Positions 42,901-56,800 of a stretch of 64,000 nt of DNA are shown in pieces; position 1 is the stretch's first letter; each line of letters begins with the position of its first letter. This stretch comes from Drosophila pseudoobscura. Taxonomy: Eukaryota; Arthropoda; Insecta; Diptera; Drosophilidae. The notes under the pieces are model-generated. The model saw only the letters and a program-made list of their open reading frames with translations, ran no database searches and had not been told where the DNA came from. The position numbers and the translations under genes are program-made. Location: positions 25,730,001-25,794,000 of the forward strand of contig NC_046679.1 in NCBI RefSeq assembly GCF_009870125.1, given 5' to 3'.

Positions 42901-43948
42901 CAGCTTCGAAGGAATATACACGTACATATGTATGTATTAGGTATACACAGCCACAGCCACAGCCCCAGCCCTTATATCTACGAGGATGGCCAAATATTAG
43001 TTGTGGCAAAAATAATTGAAAGTTCTTTCGAGCGCAGGTAGGGGAGGGAGAGGACTAGGACGCCGCACCTACCGTCCAAGGTCCACCTCGGTAGCTTCTC
43101 GAAGACGAGGACAGCTTCAGCTGGAGTTCTTGTTCTGGTTAAAGCTGTCTCCTCCACAAGAAGCAGCCCAACTTTTGATTTATTTCAGTTCTGTGCGCTC
43201 GACAATTTGCACTCGCAAATTTCCGTTGCAGGTTTTACGGGCATCCGGGCGCGATGCAGAATGAAATTAAAAACTAATTTCGAATTTTGTCTAGAAATTG
43301 GATTGCTGGGTAAACAAAATGTTGCGCCTAGCAGCGACGAGCAAATGAATATGTTAATGCGAATTAAAATGCCGAGTAAGAGCAGCACGCCCCAAAGCAG
43401 CCCGGAACCGTCCGACCACGTCCAGACCAGACCAGAATCAGTATCCAGCAGTGCGGTTGCAAATTTAAAAGCTCTTTAATGCTGCGTACACAGCCACTGG
43501 CAGCGCCATTTCCGACGGAATATATTATTATTCGCGTCCCGAAAGTATGCAACAACGTTCGGCTCCGATCCGGTCGCCAGGCGCTGCATAACAGGCGGCG
43601 AAGCCTGTTCAATTCCACTTCATTGTCCCCAATATCGCCTGCGTTAACCGTTTACTTTGGCATTCGCCATTTCGCACTCTTTCGCTCTTCTTGAGCACTC
43701 TCCGAAACATCCAGGGCTGCATCTACTGCATTTCCGCCTTCTCCTTATAATATTCTGCCTGTACTAAGGTAGAAACTAAGGCCATTCCAAAGAAAGGCTG
43801 GAATTACACTTACAATACAATACAACTTACGATACAACAATTAAGAGCATAGGCAATAGCAAACAAACAACAATGAAGAGTGCTTTTTGTGCTGCCATGG
43901 CTCGGCGCTTAGCCGAACAACGTTTGTTTAATAAACAGTTTTTTTTTA
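39901..43948. other. Intergenic block between inverted DINE copies
   Basis: The stretch 40140-41060 is very AT-rich, and 42060-42420 is GC-rich with a CTGGGC repeat at 42353-42385. The 233-residue antisense frame at 41837-42538 is judged spurious. No gene is supported. Confidence 0.5.
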
Positions 43949-44727
43949 TCAACGATGGGGAACGTTGTGAGTTGCTGCTGCGACCGCAACTCTACATTTA
44001 TACCCGATACATACATATGTAGTCTGTATGGCTGCAAATTGATTTGTTTCTTTTGGCATAATAATAATCCGATCTGATTCGGATTCGGCAATCTGGTAGA
44101 TATGGCTATCCTCTATGATTGTGCGTTTTTAATTTTCTCCTATCTTCAAAATTGTGGTTGACACAGTCTTGTGGAAGTCTTTTGTATTGTGGAAGGGGGT
44201 GGGTCGAAATTTTGAAACACACTTGCAGCATTGAGCTCTCTACAGTGAGCAAAACTAAATACACTTTTAACAGTGAGCTCTGCAGTGAAAAATTACAAAG
44301 AGTTTTGTAGGTCTAATAGTCTCTGAGATCTGTGGATGCCACAGAATGGTGTCCTTTGCGGGGGCGAAAGGGGGTGTGACGGAGTTTTGAAAAACACTTG
44401 TGCAGGTTCGATATCATAGGAATGTGTATGTGGGTGCTGAAGTGGGCGGGGCAATGTTTTGAAATATACTTCTAACAGTGACATATCACAATAGTCCGAA
44501 TATAAAATGTCGTTTCTCTAGCTCTTATAGTCTTTGAGCACTAGGCGCTAATAGGGACGGACAGACGAACAGACAGACAGGGCTCAATCGACTCGGCTAT
44601 TGATGCTGATCAAGAATATATATACTTTATGGGGTCTGAAACGATTCCTTCTGGACGTTACACACATCCATTTGCACCACAAATCTAATATGCCCCAATA
44701 CTCATTTTGAGTATCGGGTATAAAAAT
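43949..44727 (-). mobile_element. DINE-1/INE-1-like (Helentron) copy D, longest copy
   Basis: This copy is in reverse orientation. It starts with GGGGAACGTTGTGAGTTGCT and TGCGACCGCAACTCTACATT, both reverse complements of the end of copy C. It closes with ATTTTGAGTATCGGGTATAA. The middle holds three related modules with GGGGG(C/T)GAAA..TTTTGAAA..ACACTTG words near 44190, 44360 and 44440, suggesting internal tandem duplication. It has no coding capacity. Confidence 0.8.
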
Positions 44728-46068
44728 ACTGATTTTATTGTGGTTGAGGTTCTGATGCAAATCCAGTCCCAAAGTTTCACTGCAAAAAATGTAAACCAAC
44801 AATTGGGATAAAGTATTTACGCAGAGTTTCGGGAGAACCCGTTGGCCAAATGCGTAACAATTTTACGAGTTATTTATGTTTGATATTCATTAGTGAAATT
44901 GCGATGGGATGGAACCGCCGACGTAGAACCTTTGCGTTCCCCAAGTCCTGGTGATGGTACGACTAGTACTTAGGAAACGATGAATGGAACAAAGAGTCAC
45001 TATTCCCGGCTAATTTGGCATTTAAAAGCTGTCAATTTCGGGGAGGAGATAAGACTGAGGAAAAGGATATCATCCAGGAACAATAACGCCGCATACTCGT
45101 ATTCGTTCGGAAGCTTTAATAAAAGTTAATGCGAATTTTAAATGAAACTCGTAAATCGGCGTCGCCAAAATGGGGCATGTGACGCCTTTGAGCTGTAGTT
45201 GGTTTCCACTGCTGGGAGCCGGTTACGGGGATGTGGCAGGAGAGGAGGGGTTAGAGGAAATCCGTGCTGCGCGCCATCGTCATAAAAGTTAAGCGAATAA
45301 CAAATGTGACGGCGACGGCGCTCGTAAATAATTTAAATGTAATCGTCAACATCCGCAATGACATTAAGCACGTGCCTACCAGCCCACCCAAGGACGTCAC
45401 CCGTTCCCCTGCCCTGTTCCACGGCTCCCTCCACACCACCGCTCCTGCCCCGGCTTCTGCCCCCGCTCGACCAAACGCCTGTAAAGTCTCTCGTAAATTA
45501 TAAATTAAATATTTACACCAGATTGTGAACACTTTGCGCTTATTAATATCCTTTGGCTTAGGTGCGGCTGTTGTCTGGGCCCAGGCCGCGCTTTCTCCTA
45601 GACGTATTGGGGGTGGCCTCTGAAGACCCCCCCCTCCCGAGCTCCCTGGCTGCCTCCTAGCCACCTGTAATTAAATCTCGGATTTAATTTGACATACGAA
45701 GTGGTGGCAGAGCCTGCCGCCCTCATCTTTGGCTGGCGCTTTAATGCAATTTTAATATCAGGGATTTTAATTAAATTCCCGATTGCAGGCAGTCGCATGC
45801 ACATCCTGACTAAATCATTTTAAATAAATTATTTCAATGGCCCCACAGAAGTGACTCTAAGCAGGGGCCAGGCCATTTAGTGCAGCGGTTACAGCGGGAC
45901 CACAGCAACCCTTATTCCTCCGGTTGGCAGTAGGATTTCCCGAAGGGGTTGGGTTGGATTTGGTTGGGTTGGGCTTGGTGGGCTTGACTGCGAAAGTGTG
46001 CCTTCACCAAAGACCATTTCGAGCATAGCTATCGAGCGAAGACAAAGACAGGTATGGGTATATAAAAA

Positions 46069-46097
46069 TTGAATTTAAAATAAGTAGAGTATCAGTT
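46069..46097 (+). promoter_or_regulatory. Candidate TATA box plus initiator
   Basis: TATATAAAA lies at 46069-46077 and ATCAGTTC at 46091-46098. The latter fits the arthropod initiator TCAKTY, with the A at 46094 about 25 bases from the start of the TATA word. A short frame and an AATAAA follow. There is no evidence of transcription beyond these signals. Confidence 0.4.
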
Positions 46098-49000
46098 CGA
46101 TGGTGAACTGAACTGTCCCAAAACAGTCTCGCTCACATCAGCCACATTTAAATGAATTAAAATGCAAACAAACCGCAAAACCAAACTCGATGTAATTATT
46201 GACAAATTACAAAATCAACAAACCGGCGAACCATAAACCAGCGTCAACAAATTAAAACGTCGGCCTTAATAAAACAACATTTATTATTCACAATAAGACT
46301 CAACAATGATGAATGAGCCCGCCAGCTCAGCTGCCAGTCAGACAGTCAGCTATTTTCTAAAACCAAAGGAGTAACCGCCAGATTACTTGGCACAAGGGGA
46401 GTGATGTGACGGGTGGTCGGGATCCAGTGGCAGAGAAGGAAACTTCTGCTGCAGAAGCCAGAGATTAGGCCATGATTACTGCCACTACAGCAGCGAGTGC
46501 GCCTTTGAAGTTATTTAATTGTTTGCTAATTTCCATTTCACGATAATATAATACCATAAGTACATGAGCAATTGTTCGGGCGGATAGGCCCCAATTCTTC
46601 TTGCTCTGCGAGTCGGCGACCAGATTCTGACCCAGTGACATTCCTTGGCAAAGTTTGGCACAGCTTGATAAAAATGTAATTGGGTATCTTCGCAGAAGCC
46701 CTTTTCTGTTTTCGCCTTTCGTAGAGAACTCAAGCGATCATCACAACAGGAGGAGGATGGTGTCTATTGGAGAGACACCATTCCACCTGGTAAAAGTGAG
46801 GTCCATTTAGGAGTAGAGCTTGGTTAACATACATTGTAACCACAGCACCACAATAATTAGCATTTTGTGTGATAACTTGTTATATATGGATAAATCCCCC
46901 CTCACAGTCCTTCGTTTTATCGTACATGTGTAAAGATGGGCTATAACTATCATCACAGACGTACATAAATACTATATGTATGTACATGTATCATGTACAT
47001 GTGTACATTGTATGTATGTGCACACTCCATACTCTTTTGGGACTGCGATCTGCGATGGCAGGGGAATAACGTAGGGCCGGCAAGTGAATGTGTGAGCACG
47101 GCGCGAATGCAGAAGATGCCGCTAAGCAAGCTATGCATGAATTTAAAATAAAGCTCGATTCTTCCGCACAAAAACCTTCGAATGAACATGTATACTCGTA
47201 CGTACGTCTACGCGCATTTGCAGACACATCTAGAGAATAGCGACACAGAGATAGAGATACACACACACTGGGCGAAATAAGAAAGTAGGAGGCACAGGCA
47301 GTCACAGAGACCGCCGTTTGTGCTGGATAGATGCTGACATTCCCCTTTGCTGCTGAATTCCAAGGATTTTCTCAGGCGTGCTGCGGGAATAATAATAATG
47401 GCAGCCGCAGCTGGTCCTGCTTCGGTCCCACTGCCATTGCCGGCGCCCAGACCAGTCGGCAGGGCGAAAGTAAAACTGCAGAGAGCACGGAACGGGAACT
47501 CCAACGGGGTTGGGGTTGGGGTCGGCGTCGGGTCGGGTGACGAGGATGGGCAGCAGCTCTGGCAACCACTTAACCAAATAAATCACAAAATAAATACCAT
47601 CTATTGTTTCTTGAAAGAGAATTCATGAAAATTTATTGTCCTCCCACCCTTATACTCGACAACCCATTACACATACGAGTATGAGGACTACTGTCAGACG
47701 GCTCCCAGAGCATTGCCTCTCGTGTATGTAGTAGAACCCCCACGTCCACGTCGACTCGGTATTCGAAGTGTAAAAGCATACATTAAATTACCAAGCCTCT
47801 ATTATGTATGGGTCTGATCAAGTGGGAGAGCTAGCAGCGACAAGATCCGTCCCCCTGTTCGAGCAGCGTCTTTACCAAAAGGTCACACAACTACGTTTAA
47901 TCCATTCAAACTGTGTGTTGATTGCGAAGAGCTACAGAGCCAATCTGAGCCAAGAATTACGCCCAGGAACACTCTGCAGCCCAATGCCATGCCGAAATTT
48001 GAATGCAAATGCCGTTAAGGAAATCGGAACAAAGCTCTTAATGCCGAAGCACGTCCCACCATTCATTTTTCCATTAAGACTCAGAGTCAATAACATTAAC
48101 TTAAGCAACCTTTCACTACTCGGCACCCCCGCCATCGTCCCGTCCAGAATTTTCCCGCACCAAATGAGCCGATAAGAAAATACACAAAAAGACAGGAAAG
48201 CAAACGAAAATACTCAATGACAAAAAGGGGCGCCTGGGCGCGTGGTCGTGTGGGCGCATGGGCTGGGGTCGTCAAATGATGGCCTTCAAAAGTCGACCAT
48301 ATGCAAAGTTATCTTGAGGCGGTGGGGGAACAATTCAGGGTTTCAGCCTCTGATGGATGAACACCTACCCATTCCCATTCCAGACTCATCCAATGGAAGG
48401 CCGTACCACGGGGTGAATAGGTCAATAAACGACGAGAAATCACCAACAGCAGAGCAGTGCAGATGTGAAAAATACTCGTGGGAACTCTCCCATGAGAGAG
48501 AGATTCAAATATCAGTACTGACCAGTAATTACTTAATTTGAAGTCGGTCGTCGTAAATCATTTATTTTTTGTCCATTGTGCAAAATGAAACGTTATCGAT
48601 CTACGTAAGCATTTTTTCTTACTGGTTATTCGAATGAACGTACAATATAGACATACAGTTTAAAGTACTTTCCTTTCGTCATATATGTAGATAAACAAAC
48701 CCTAATAATTTTAGCCTGCAATGTCTGGTGATGGATGGAGCCGAGGACGATGAAGTGATAATCTGATAGCAAACAACTCTTTCCCCAGGGGCTCCCGTCT
48801 CTCAGCTGCACAGTGAGTGGCGGAATTTTATGAGCCCAATAGGACAAGGGAAAATCGTCGCTCTGGGAACGTACTGGGGACTTCCCGTTGGGGGCGAGGC
48901 TCGGGCAGTGCCGGGACTTGGCGAGCAGGTCCGTCGAATGTAGCTAAATATGATAATCAGGGAAAGGACTCATTACCAACGGCCCAGCGTACACAAAAAA

Positions 49001-49637
49001 GCGGTCCCGCCCTCCAACCTTCTTTCATATTTCACACTTTATGTAACAGTATTATTTTCTTTACGCGCTGTACCATTACGTACCAGTAATTAAAAGCTCC
49101 ACGATGGACATTGATGCGGTTTCAAGTCTCCGCTGGTAAACCGGGCGCTTGGACACAGAATGGTTTTCTAGATAAATGGCAGTCCCCAGCCATACCAAAT
49201 TTAAAAGTTGACCTAGAAAGGCTACCTCAATGGGGAGATAGTGGAAAGTCTGATCTGCTTCCATTTTACCATAAACGTATTTTATTTTAATTAAACCTAG
49301 AAAGAACAAAACCTGCAAAAATATATGCAAAAACTTGCTGGACATTACCAAAACATTGACGCTGTCTGCACTATGGCCATGGGCACTCATAGCCCCCACA
49401 ACCCCACCTTTTAAGCTGCCACACTCCTTTTTCGGCACTCCTGCAGAGCGGGTGAGTGTCTAGCTGTAATTTATATGCAGGATGGCTTCCGTTTTTACAG
49501 CGCCAGATTATTTTTCATAGTCGCTTCAAGAGCAGAGCGGACCTCGTCGTATGTTACTTTAATTCCCAGCCACGACTACAAGTATGTGTGAATTATTTGC
49601 CAGCAGAACTCAGGCTTATGAATTCCCCTTAGTGCGT

Positions 49638-49656
49638 TTGTGTGTGTGTGTGTGAG
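49638..49656. repeat. TG dinucleotide microsatellite
   Basis: About nine TG units in intergenic DNA. Confidence 0.9.
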
Positions 49657-52600
49657 GTTGTGGTTGAATGCTTTGATACTCTTATTAGAGCTTTGGAATG
49701 GTTCTTGCATCACACACATACTAGGTATATATGTACATATATATATAAGTAGATTTAAACGTTTTCAGGCATAGAGAGAGAACTGGGACAAGTTCGGAAA
49801 ACTGTTCATTTCGCTTGAGCTTTGAAGTTTGTTTTCTCCCTACCAAAGTTTGAAAATAATTTAGGCAAAATTTATTAGCACCGCGAAATTTGAAAACTGA
49901 TAATGCTCATCGACGCATTAGCACCGACCCACCTGTGCAGGAGGACCGACGTCGGCATCAACTTGCAACTCCCTGAAATTTCAAAAGGATTAGGTGCCCG
50001 ACGGCGAACTTTCTTCCTACTGGTAAAGGCGCCCACCTGGGCGAATATTTCCTACTTCCCACGAGCAATGGCATTAGAAACTTGCATTTACCGCCCTTCC
50101 GTACTTGGCAACTTTGAAGATCCCTTGGAGGGTGACTCGTAGGCTGCATCTTTGAGTCAACTCAATTATATATTATCCAAACAAAAAAAAACGATTCTAT
50201 TTTAAAAGCCATTATGTATGTTCATACACAGGAAGCAGAAGGGGCAGGCAGCTATATCCGTTTGTATCGTGTGTCCAGGACTATGTTTCCTCTGAATCTT
50301 GTCCGAATACCTTAAATCTCTTTTATTGTAAGAATTTGTTCACCAAAGGTCAAATAAGGGTAAATTTTCATATCGTATGTCGCTCTTAACTGAGGAGGAT
50401 TCAACTTAGGACAGTTTCATCGGCTAGAGCTAATACACGCTACTCGTGAATTGTACGCATGAATTGAATGTATACCTCACACGTGACTTTTTATACATTT
50501 CTCAATGCACATGCTATGTGTATTTAAATTAATACTGTGCCAAAATTCCTACGCGTTTTATTAATTTTTTTGCAGTTACTCCCCAAAATTGCATTCTTTT
50601 GTTTCATACTCGTAACTTGTTGTTTCTTTCGAATGCCATACATATGTATATATATTTAACGTTGCCATTACAGATTCACAGCAAATAAAAAATGGATAAA
50701 ACTGTTAAAAAAGGACGTTCAGAACACACACAATTACTAGTGCTGAAAAGTGCCTATTTATGAGTCCGGCTTATTCTGTTTTGCTATGATTACACTGGAA
50801 ATATGCACATCTATGAGTACATACATACATACAAGTATATTCCATGTATCGCCATTACAAAAGCTTAACTTGTAAATCATTTATACAAAAACAAAAGAAC
50901 AATGTTTTTGAATACAAAGGAAACGCTACTGTACTCTACTGAGGAAACTCTACTCTTGTGTACATGATTTACAATTGCAAGTTTTTGATCAGGATCGACT
51001 CTTGTCGCATCATTACTTTTCCTTGGGCTATTGTCCTTTTGCCCGCCTCTCTGTATACATAGTTTTGTCATGTGTGCATAAGTACGTAATAACACATGAC
51101 TGATTCGAAAGAATTTTAGATGAGCTGGCCTTGGCGCGTGCCACTCGTGGTCAGGTAATTGGGATATCGAAAGTTAAACGAAACGAAATGTTGGAAAATT
51201 TACCAGCAGGCGGCCACATTTTAAGGCCTGCACCCAGCGACAAACTGTAGACGGACTACGGACTCCGGACTCCGGACTACGGCGGAAGCGGTCGCTCGGA
51301 ACTGAGTCCGTGCACTCGCACTCTCTAGTTCATTGTCGAACATGCAGCGGAGATGTGGTCATAAGCACTGTGGGGGCGTGAGGCCCCACCATGAAGGAGT
51401 CCATGTTCGCTTGGGGAGAGACTGTCTGGGACTGGCTGGGACTCTGTGTGCAGTTATTGGCATCGCTTAACGAGCATTAAACGGTTGGCAAATATTTACG
51501 ACTGTAACAATGCAAAAGTTAGTGCAAACAGTCGCGACGGGAGAGGGACTTGCGTGTGCATTGCACAAGGGCTAGCTGCGACTCCGTGCCCGAGTGCATA
51601 TATTCTGGTTATTTGAGCAAATAAACGCAAGTGCTCGATTCCGTTTTAATTGTGCCATTACGCATACGCATACGCATACGTGCATGGCTATATATGTACG
51701 TACGTATTATTTAATATAAAGTTTGAATCCAGTAAGCTGCTAAACGATGAACTGCTCGGAGCAACAGACAGCCTACAAATATGTAGAGTGTGCGCAGACA
51801 TGGCCAAGGGTCCACCTTGAAGAACACTTACTTATTCGGATGAGAGAAGGGAACGGTAAATATTTGACTGAGCCACTAATTTCGTTATAAATTAAATTTT
51901 ATATACGAGTAATACCATATGCTACTAGGGTTGTGTCCAAAGCTAATAGAGCATGTATGATTTCGCTTTGATAAACTATCGAAATCGAAGTTCGAATAAT
52001 ATTTAATGAACTTTGCCAATCGCATGATGCACGCACCCATCTCTAGGGAGTGTCTTTAGGGGGTTCCCTTGGATGGAGTGGACGCGTGCTAGTGCTGGTG
52101 CTGAAGCTAAAGCTGGCGCCGACGTCAGTACCTGGCTAGGGCAAAGTTCAGAATTCAATTTAACTGCACTTCTGATGCTCGGCATTCGCAATTTCATTTT
52201 AGTTCTGCCGCCACCGTCATACGTCACTGGCTGTCCGCCTCCGACCGAGTGATGAATGCATCGCATTAATCTGGCCGTTACGGGCTGACTTTGACTGCCT
52301 GGCGGGGGAGGAGGGCTCCTGAGGGAGATGGCTTCATAAAAACAGATGCAAGGCACACTCTCAATCAGAGTCAGCTGTGGGCATGGATTTGTCCCTTGAC
52401 TGAGGGACATGGAGTACTGCCGGTACTGTGATTGAGGCCAACAAAGGATCCACAGGCCATCCGTGCAGCATGCTCGTATAATGCACGCCGCCTCAAAGGC
52501 GAAATTGACTGCCCTGCCTCACCTCCCATGAAACGGAGACCAGTCGATAGTTTTGAGTTTCCAGTTTCCAGCCGGGGAGCTCTAACTGAGAATCGCACAC

Positions 52601-53579
52601 AAATCTGTTGCATGTGAGTGGGAATTAGGTGTGGGCTCCCCGGAAGTGGAACCGTAGACGGGCCCGGAACGTATAATGCTCTGCCACTTTTTCGCTCGCT
52701 TGGCACTTTGGCAGTACGCCCATGTCTTCCTCCATGTACGCCAAGTGGGAATGGACAGGGAGAAAGGGCGTCGAGAAGCGGTGTCACTGGCAGATTCGGC
52801 AGAAAATGCAAATTTCGTTTCCCAAAAGGCAAGCCGCAAGCGATTGGTGTCGGGACAAAAACAAACCACAAAAACTCGCATACAAATAGATTTACTTAGC
52901 ATTTCCCCCCCCTTTTCGTTGTATATGGGCCCGGCTTAAGCAACAATAACACGTTCTGGTATATAATTAGATCGACTTTGTAATGGCGGCCAACATGGCG
53001 CTGGAAACGTCTGTGGCAGCACTTTATTCCTCAATTTCAAGCTGCTCAGGAGGAAGGACTCTTTCCGAAATGGTTCGTTTCAGAGGCTCGGATTTGGTTG
53101 GCTCACATAAATGCCAAAAGCAAACTTAAGAAATTAATGCTGATGTTTCTTGCTTTTCTTTTTGATTCTTGGGAGGAGAGAGGTAGGGCCCATTTGGGTG
53201 GAAAAAATCAACGGCGTTTGACTTGGTAATGGTGATGGCAGAAAAATAAGAGCAAGGACGATTCGGTCGTTCTAGTATGTACTTGTGAAGAAGAGAAGCT
53301 ACATATATCCCTACCGTTGGTGGAACAGCTTCACATTGTAACTATTGGCTGCAAAAGATACTTGCAAATGTCAGACGCAAAGCTTCTTCAGCTGTAATTA
53401 AGTCCAGGATTTTGGTAGATTCCAGAAATTGTCGCATCAAAAAAGAGAATATAGAATCCGAGTACCACGTATCTTCATGTCGAAGTAAGTTTGCAGCAAC
53501 AGAAAACATTCCGACTGGCTTGATTTTTATTTATTTAGAATAAAAAGCATATTTCAATAAAATTTATTTAAGCATTGAA

Positions 53580-53830
53580 AGCGGCGAAGTTTCGAAATAC
53601 ACTTGTAATAGTGACATATCACAAAAGTCTGGATACAAAGTATCGTTGCTCTAGCTCAAGGGCGGACGGACGGACAGACAAACATGGCTCAATCGACTCG
53701 GATATTGATGCTGATCAAGAATATATATACTTTAAGGGGTCGGAAACGCTTCCTTCTGAACGTTACACACATTCACTTTCACTAAAAATCTAATATACCC
53801 CTATACTCATTTTGAGTATCGGGTATAAAA
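53580..53830 (-). mobile_element. DINE-1/INE-1-like (Helentron) copy E, truncated
   Basis: Only the part from TTTCGAAATACACTTGTAAT to the GAGTATCGGGTATAAAA terminus is present. It includes GTGACATATCACAAAAGTCT, the GGACGGACGGACAGACA run and GATGCTGATCAAGAATATAT. The other end seen in copies C and D is missing. Confidence 0.8.
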
Positions 53831-56800
53831 ATGTTATCCACCGTATTTTAAAGTCTACAAGTCTGGAGCTGGAGCGTTCATCCTTGCTTAAATTACGACC
53901 TTAGTCGCACAGAGCGAATTGTGATGTAATTTCCAATGAAGATTTTCCGCAAGGAGAGTGAGAGGCGACGTTATCCAGGCAACGGAACTGCTTGCAGCTC
54001 ATTTCCCGGCCGGGCACCCTGTGCCAACATACGGTTGAATCCCCGCCACTTTATTACCTAGACGCCCCATTCGGAGCCGGCAGTAAGGCACTCACGATGG
54101 GTGTGCATTAGGAGAACGAACGCGGAAGCGGATGCAAGTACCCCACTCACGATAAGTGCCTTTGTGGATAAGTGCAGTCCGTCGCCGAGATCGTCCTCGT
54201 GCCCGTCCCTGGAGCTGCATTGGCAGCAGGAGTCAAATACGAAATTAATTTCCAGCAATTGTTCGACACAGCAAGCAGTAATAACAAAGACCAAGACCAG
54301 GAGTGGCACGACGGGGACGGGGACGAGGACGGATACGGCGAACCAGAGACCAGGCTGTGCTGCACGACAAACTCGAAATTTCAGCGCAGAATTATTCTTG
54401 GCAATTTGTCTCCTCCAATGGTAGCGGTCCTTGGGACGGGGAGGGGGTCCCGTGGTACCGGTATGACGTTTATTGCTGCAGAAATAATGAAGTGAAGGCT
54501 AAGTAATTTATGAAGGCAATTATTAAATGAAATTCGATTCGAATCGTCGGGTGCTTGAACTTAGGAGAGCCGATCATTTCGCGGCCACACGATGTGAAAA
54601 AAAAGTGCCATTTCAGATGAAGGTATTTGGCATATTTATATTCGATTATATGGGAGTCTCTATACACACCTTCTCGGCAAGACCGTCTCAATCTGATGAC
54701 GATAAACAATTCCGCACCACATAAATCTGCGTGCCCGTCTTGTTGCCATTTGGCGCGGACGAGTACGAGTATTTCCGTCAAGGCGACACAATATCCAGCT
54801 GTCCTCTTCTGGGGTGTTGTTCGGCTGGCGCTTTTTGCTTTGACGCCTAAAGTTATCGCGTGGAAAGACTCGGGCTGAACAAAGGGCGGAACAGCGCGGC
54901 TGGAACAACCACTGTCACCATCGTGCAACGTGCATGCCCGCAGAAGCGGGGCACCCTAAAAGACGGCTACCACATAAAGGCACAAAAAGCGACCACCACT
55001 GGAGTGAAGTGAATTGCCACTTCTTGCTGCCACTTGCCGTGGCAAAGAGGTTCCCGTCTCCCGGTTCCCGGTCCCGGTTCCCGTCCCGCGACCAGTTCCG
55101 CGCCGTCCCAGCACGGCACTGTCCCCCGGGCCAATTGCAAGGACTACAAATGACTGCAAATGAGGAGCTGGGTTGCACGATAATGCTTGCGTAAGTGTTG
55201 CAGTTGTCGGGTGCAGGCTCCAGCGCGGACTCGTCCCCGTCCACTGGCCCAACCGGATAAGGAAAAGGAGAAGGAGGAGCAGAAGGAGGCAAAGGCAGAA
55301 GTAGCAGAGACAAAGCTCCGCTCCGTATCTGGTTTTTGTGCTGGTGCTGCATGTGCGGTTCGTGACTGGCGTATTTCTCGCTCTGAGCTCCTGAATATCT
55401 GTTCTGTATGGGTTTTTTATGCCCATTAACGCCTCTCAAGGACGGCTGAAAGGGAAGCGCTAAAACAGTTTTATGTGTTTAAGGAAATGCGGCCATATGC
55501 TTGGCGGTGACAACTCCGCGACGCGGATGCGGATGCCGTCGACTATACAGACACGGACTCTCGCCCGGGGCAGGACGCAAGAGGCGCGAGGCGCGAGACG
55601 CGGAGCCCTGCCATGCACATGCACCCCGCTAACTCGAGCGGTAATCAGACAACTGGCGAACTTGGCCAACTGTAGCGGCGCTGGGACCGTCTGTTTTGTG
55701 CATTTTATGGCGACTTCACACAGAACACGATGCACATCTCCACATCCGGCTGACAGGCCCCACTGGATCCTCATTTTGTGCCTTGAATTCCTTCAAGCAA
55801 TGTGCGCGCCCGCATTCCGAGGCCGGCTGTCTTGCCAGCGCCTTTGAGTCCAGCCCAAGGCATCGCCTCTGATACCTCCTTCTCCAATTCCGCCTAGGAA
55901 AGCGTTTGACATCGCTTCAGAAACTTTCAGCCAGCGATTTGTAATCCTCGTACCATCGTGCCACACTCGACTCACAGTTTTCATCAGACTGTAGCTTCCG
56001 CTCTAGAAGAATCTATCAACTTTATCGCAGTTATTATACTTTAAACCTAATGTTAACTTATTCAGAATCTAAATAAGTTGTAGTTAATTTAGTGGTGAGA
56101 TGGCCAGAGAAAATAGGACGTGTTCCCCATACACATCAAAGAAAGCAAGGACTATTTTGAGACGGTTCGAAAGGCGGTTCATCATTTTGGCTGTGGGAAG
56201 CGCCAAAATTGATGTCGCCCTAATTGCTGGAGCCGAGCTCAAAGTAAACACAGAACAGGACATGGGATGGAGAAACCGCTCATCACTCATCATGCATCGT
56301 GTCTTGGTCAGCCCTTCGGCACCGCTGACGCCGTCATCGTCATCATCATCGTGAAGTCCCAGGGCAACCGACCCAACACTCGGCACCCCCTGAGTGGCAT
56401 TGACGACTGCAGCGTCAAAGGCAACACTGCGGATGCCAAAAACATTATTTGCAAACTAACGACATCTTGTGGATGCGCCTTTATGAAGCACTGGCCCGGC
56501 ATGTGTGCAGATGCGGGCGTGCATTTGATGACATCGTGAGCCACTGAAGCCAGAGAGTGTCTGCGCCATGGCTGAAACATCATCAGCCATCATCGACAGC
56601 TCTATCATAACGCCAGAAGCAGATGCATCCACCGAAGTGCCAGAGCATGACAACAACACCCACTCACTTTATATAAATCACATTCTTACCCACCGCGCCG
56701 CACAAGGTCCCTGCCCCGATCCGATGGCAGCACCCGAGCTCGTCCTGATGTGGGTGGCATCCATCCAAGTAGATAGTCTAAAACGAGAACTCAGTTCGTA

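Larger units (their letters stand above)
44728..53579. other. Intergenic block with one candidate promoter
   Basis: A candidate TATA/initiator unit is at 46069-46273, and a possible two-exon frame lies on the - strand at 48828-49390 (both in findings). Simple repeats include TG at 49638-49656, ATACGC at 51660-51680 and GGACTACGGACTCC units at 51252-51283. No other gene is supported. Confidence 0.5.

Noticed and set aside
52371..52871. 166-codon frame on the - strand
   Set aside because: Several overlapping frames on both strands share this GC-rich stretch. No signal, domain or splice support.
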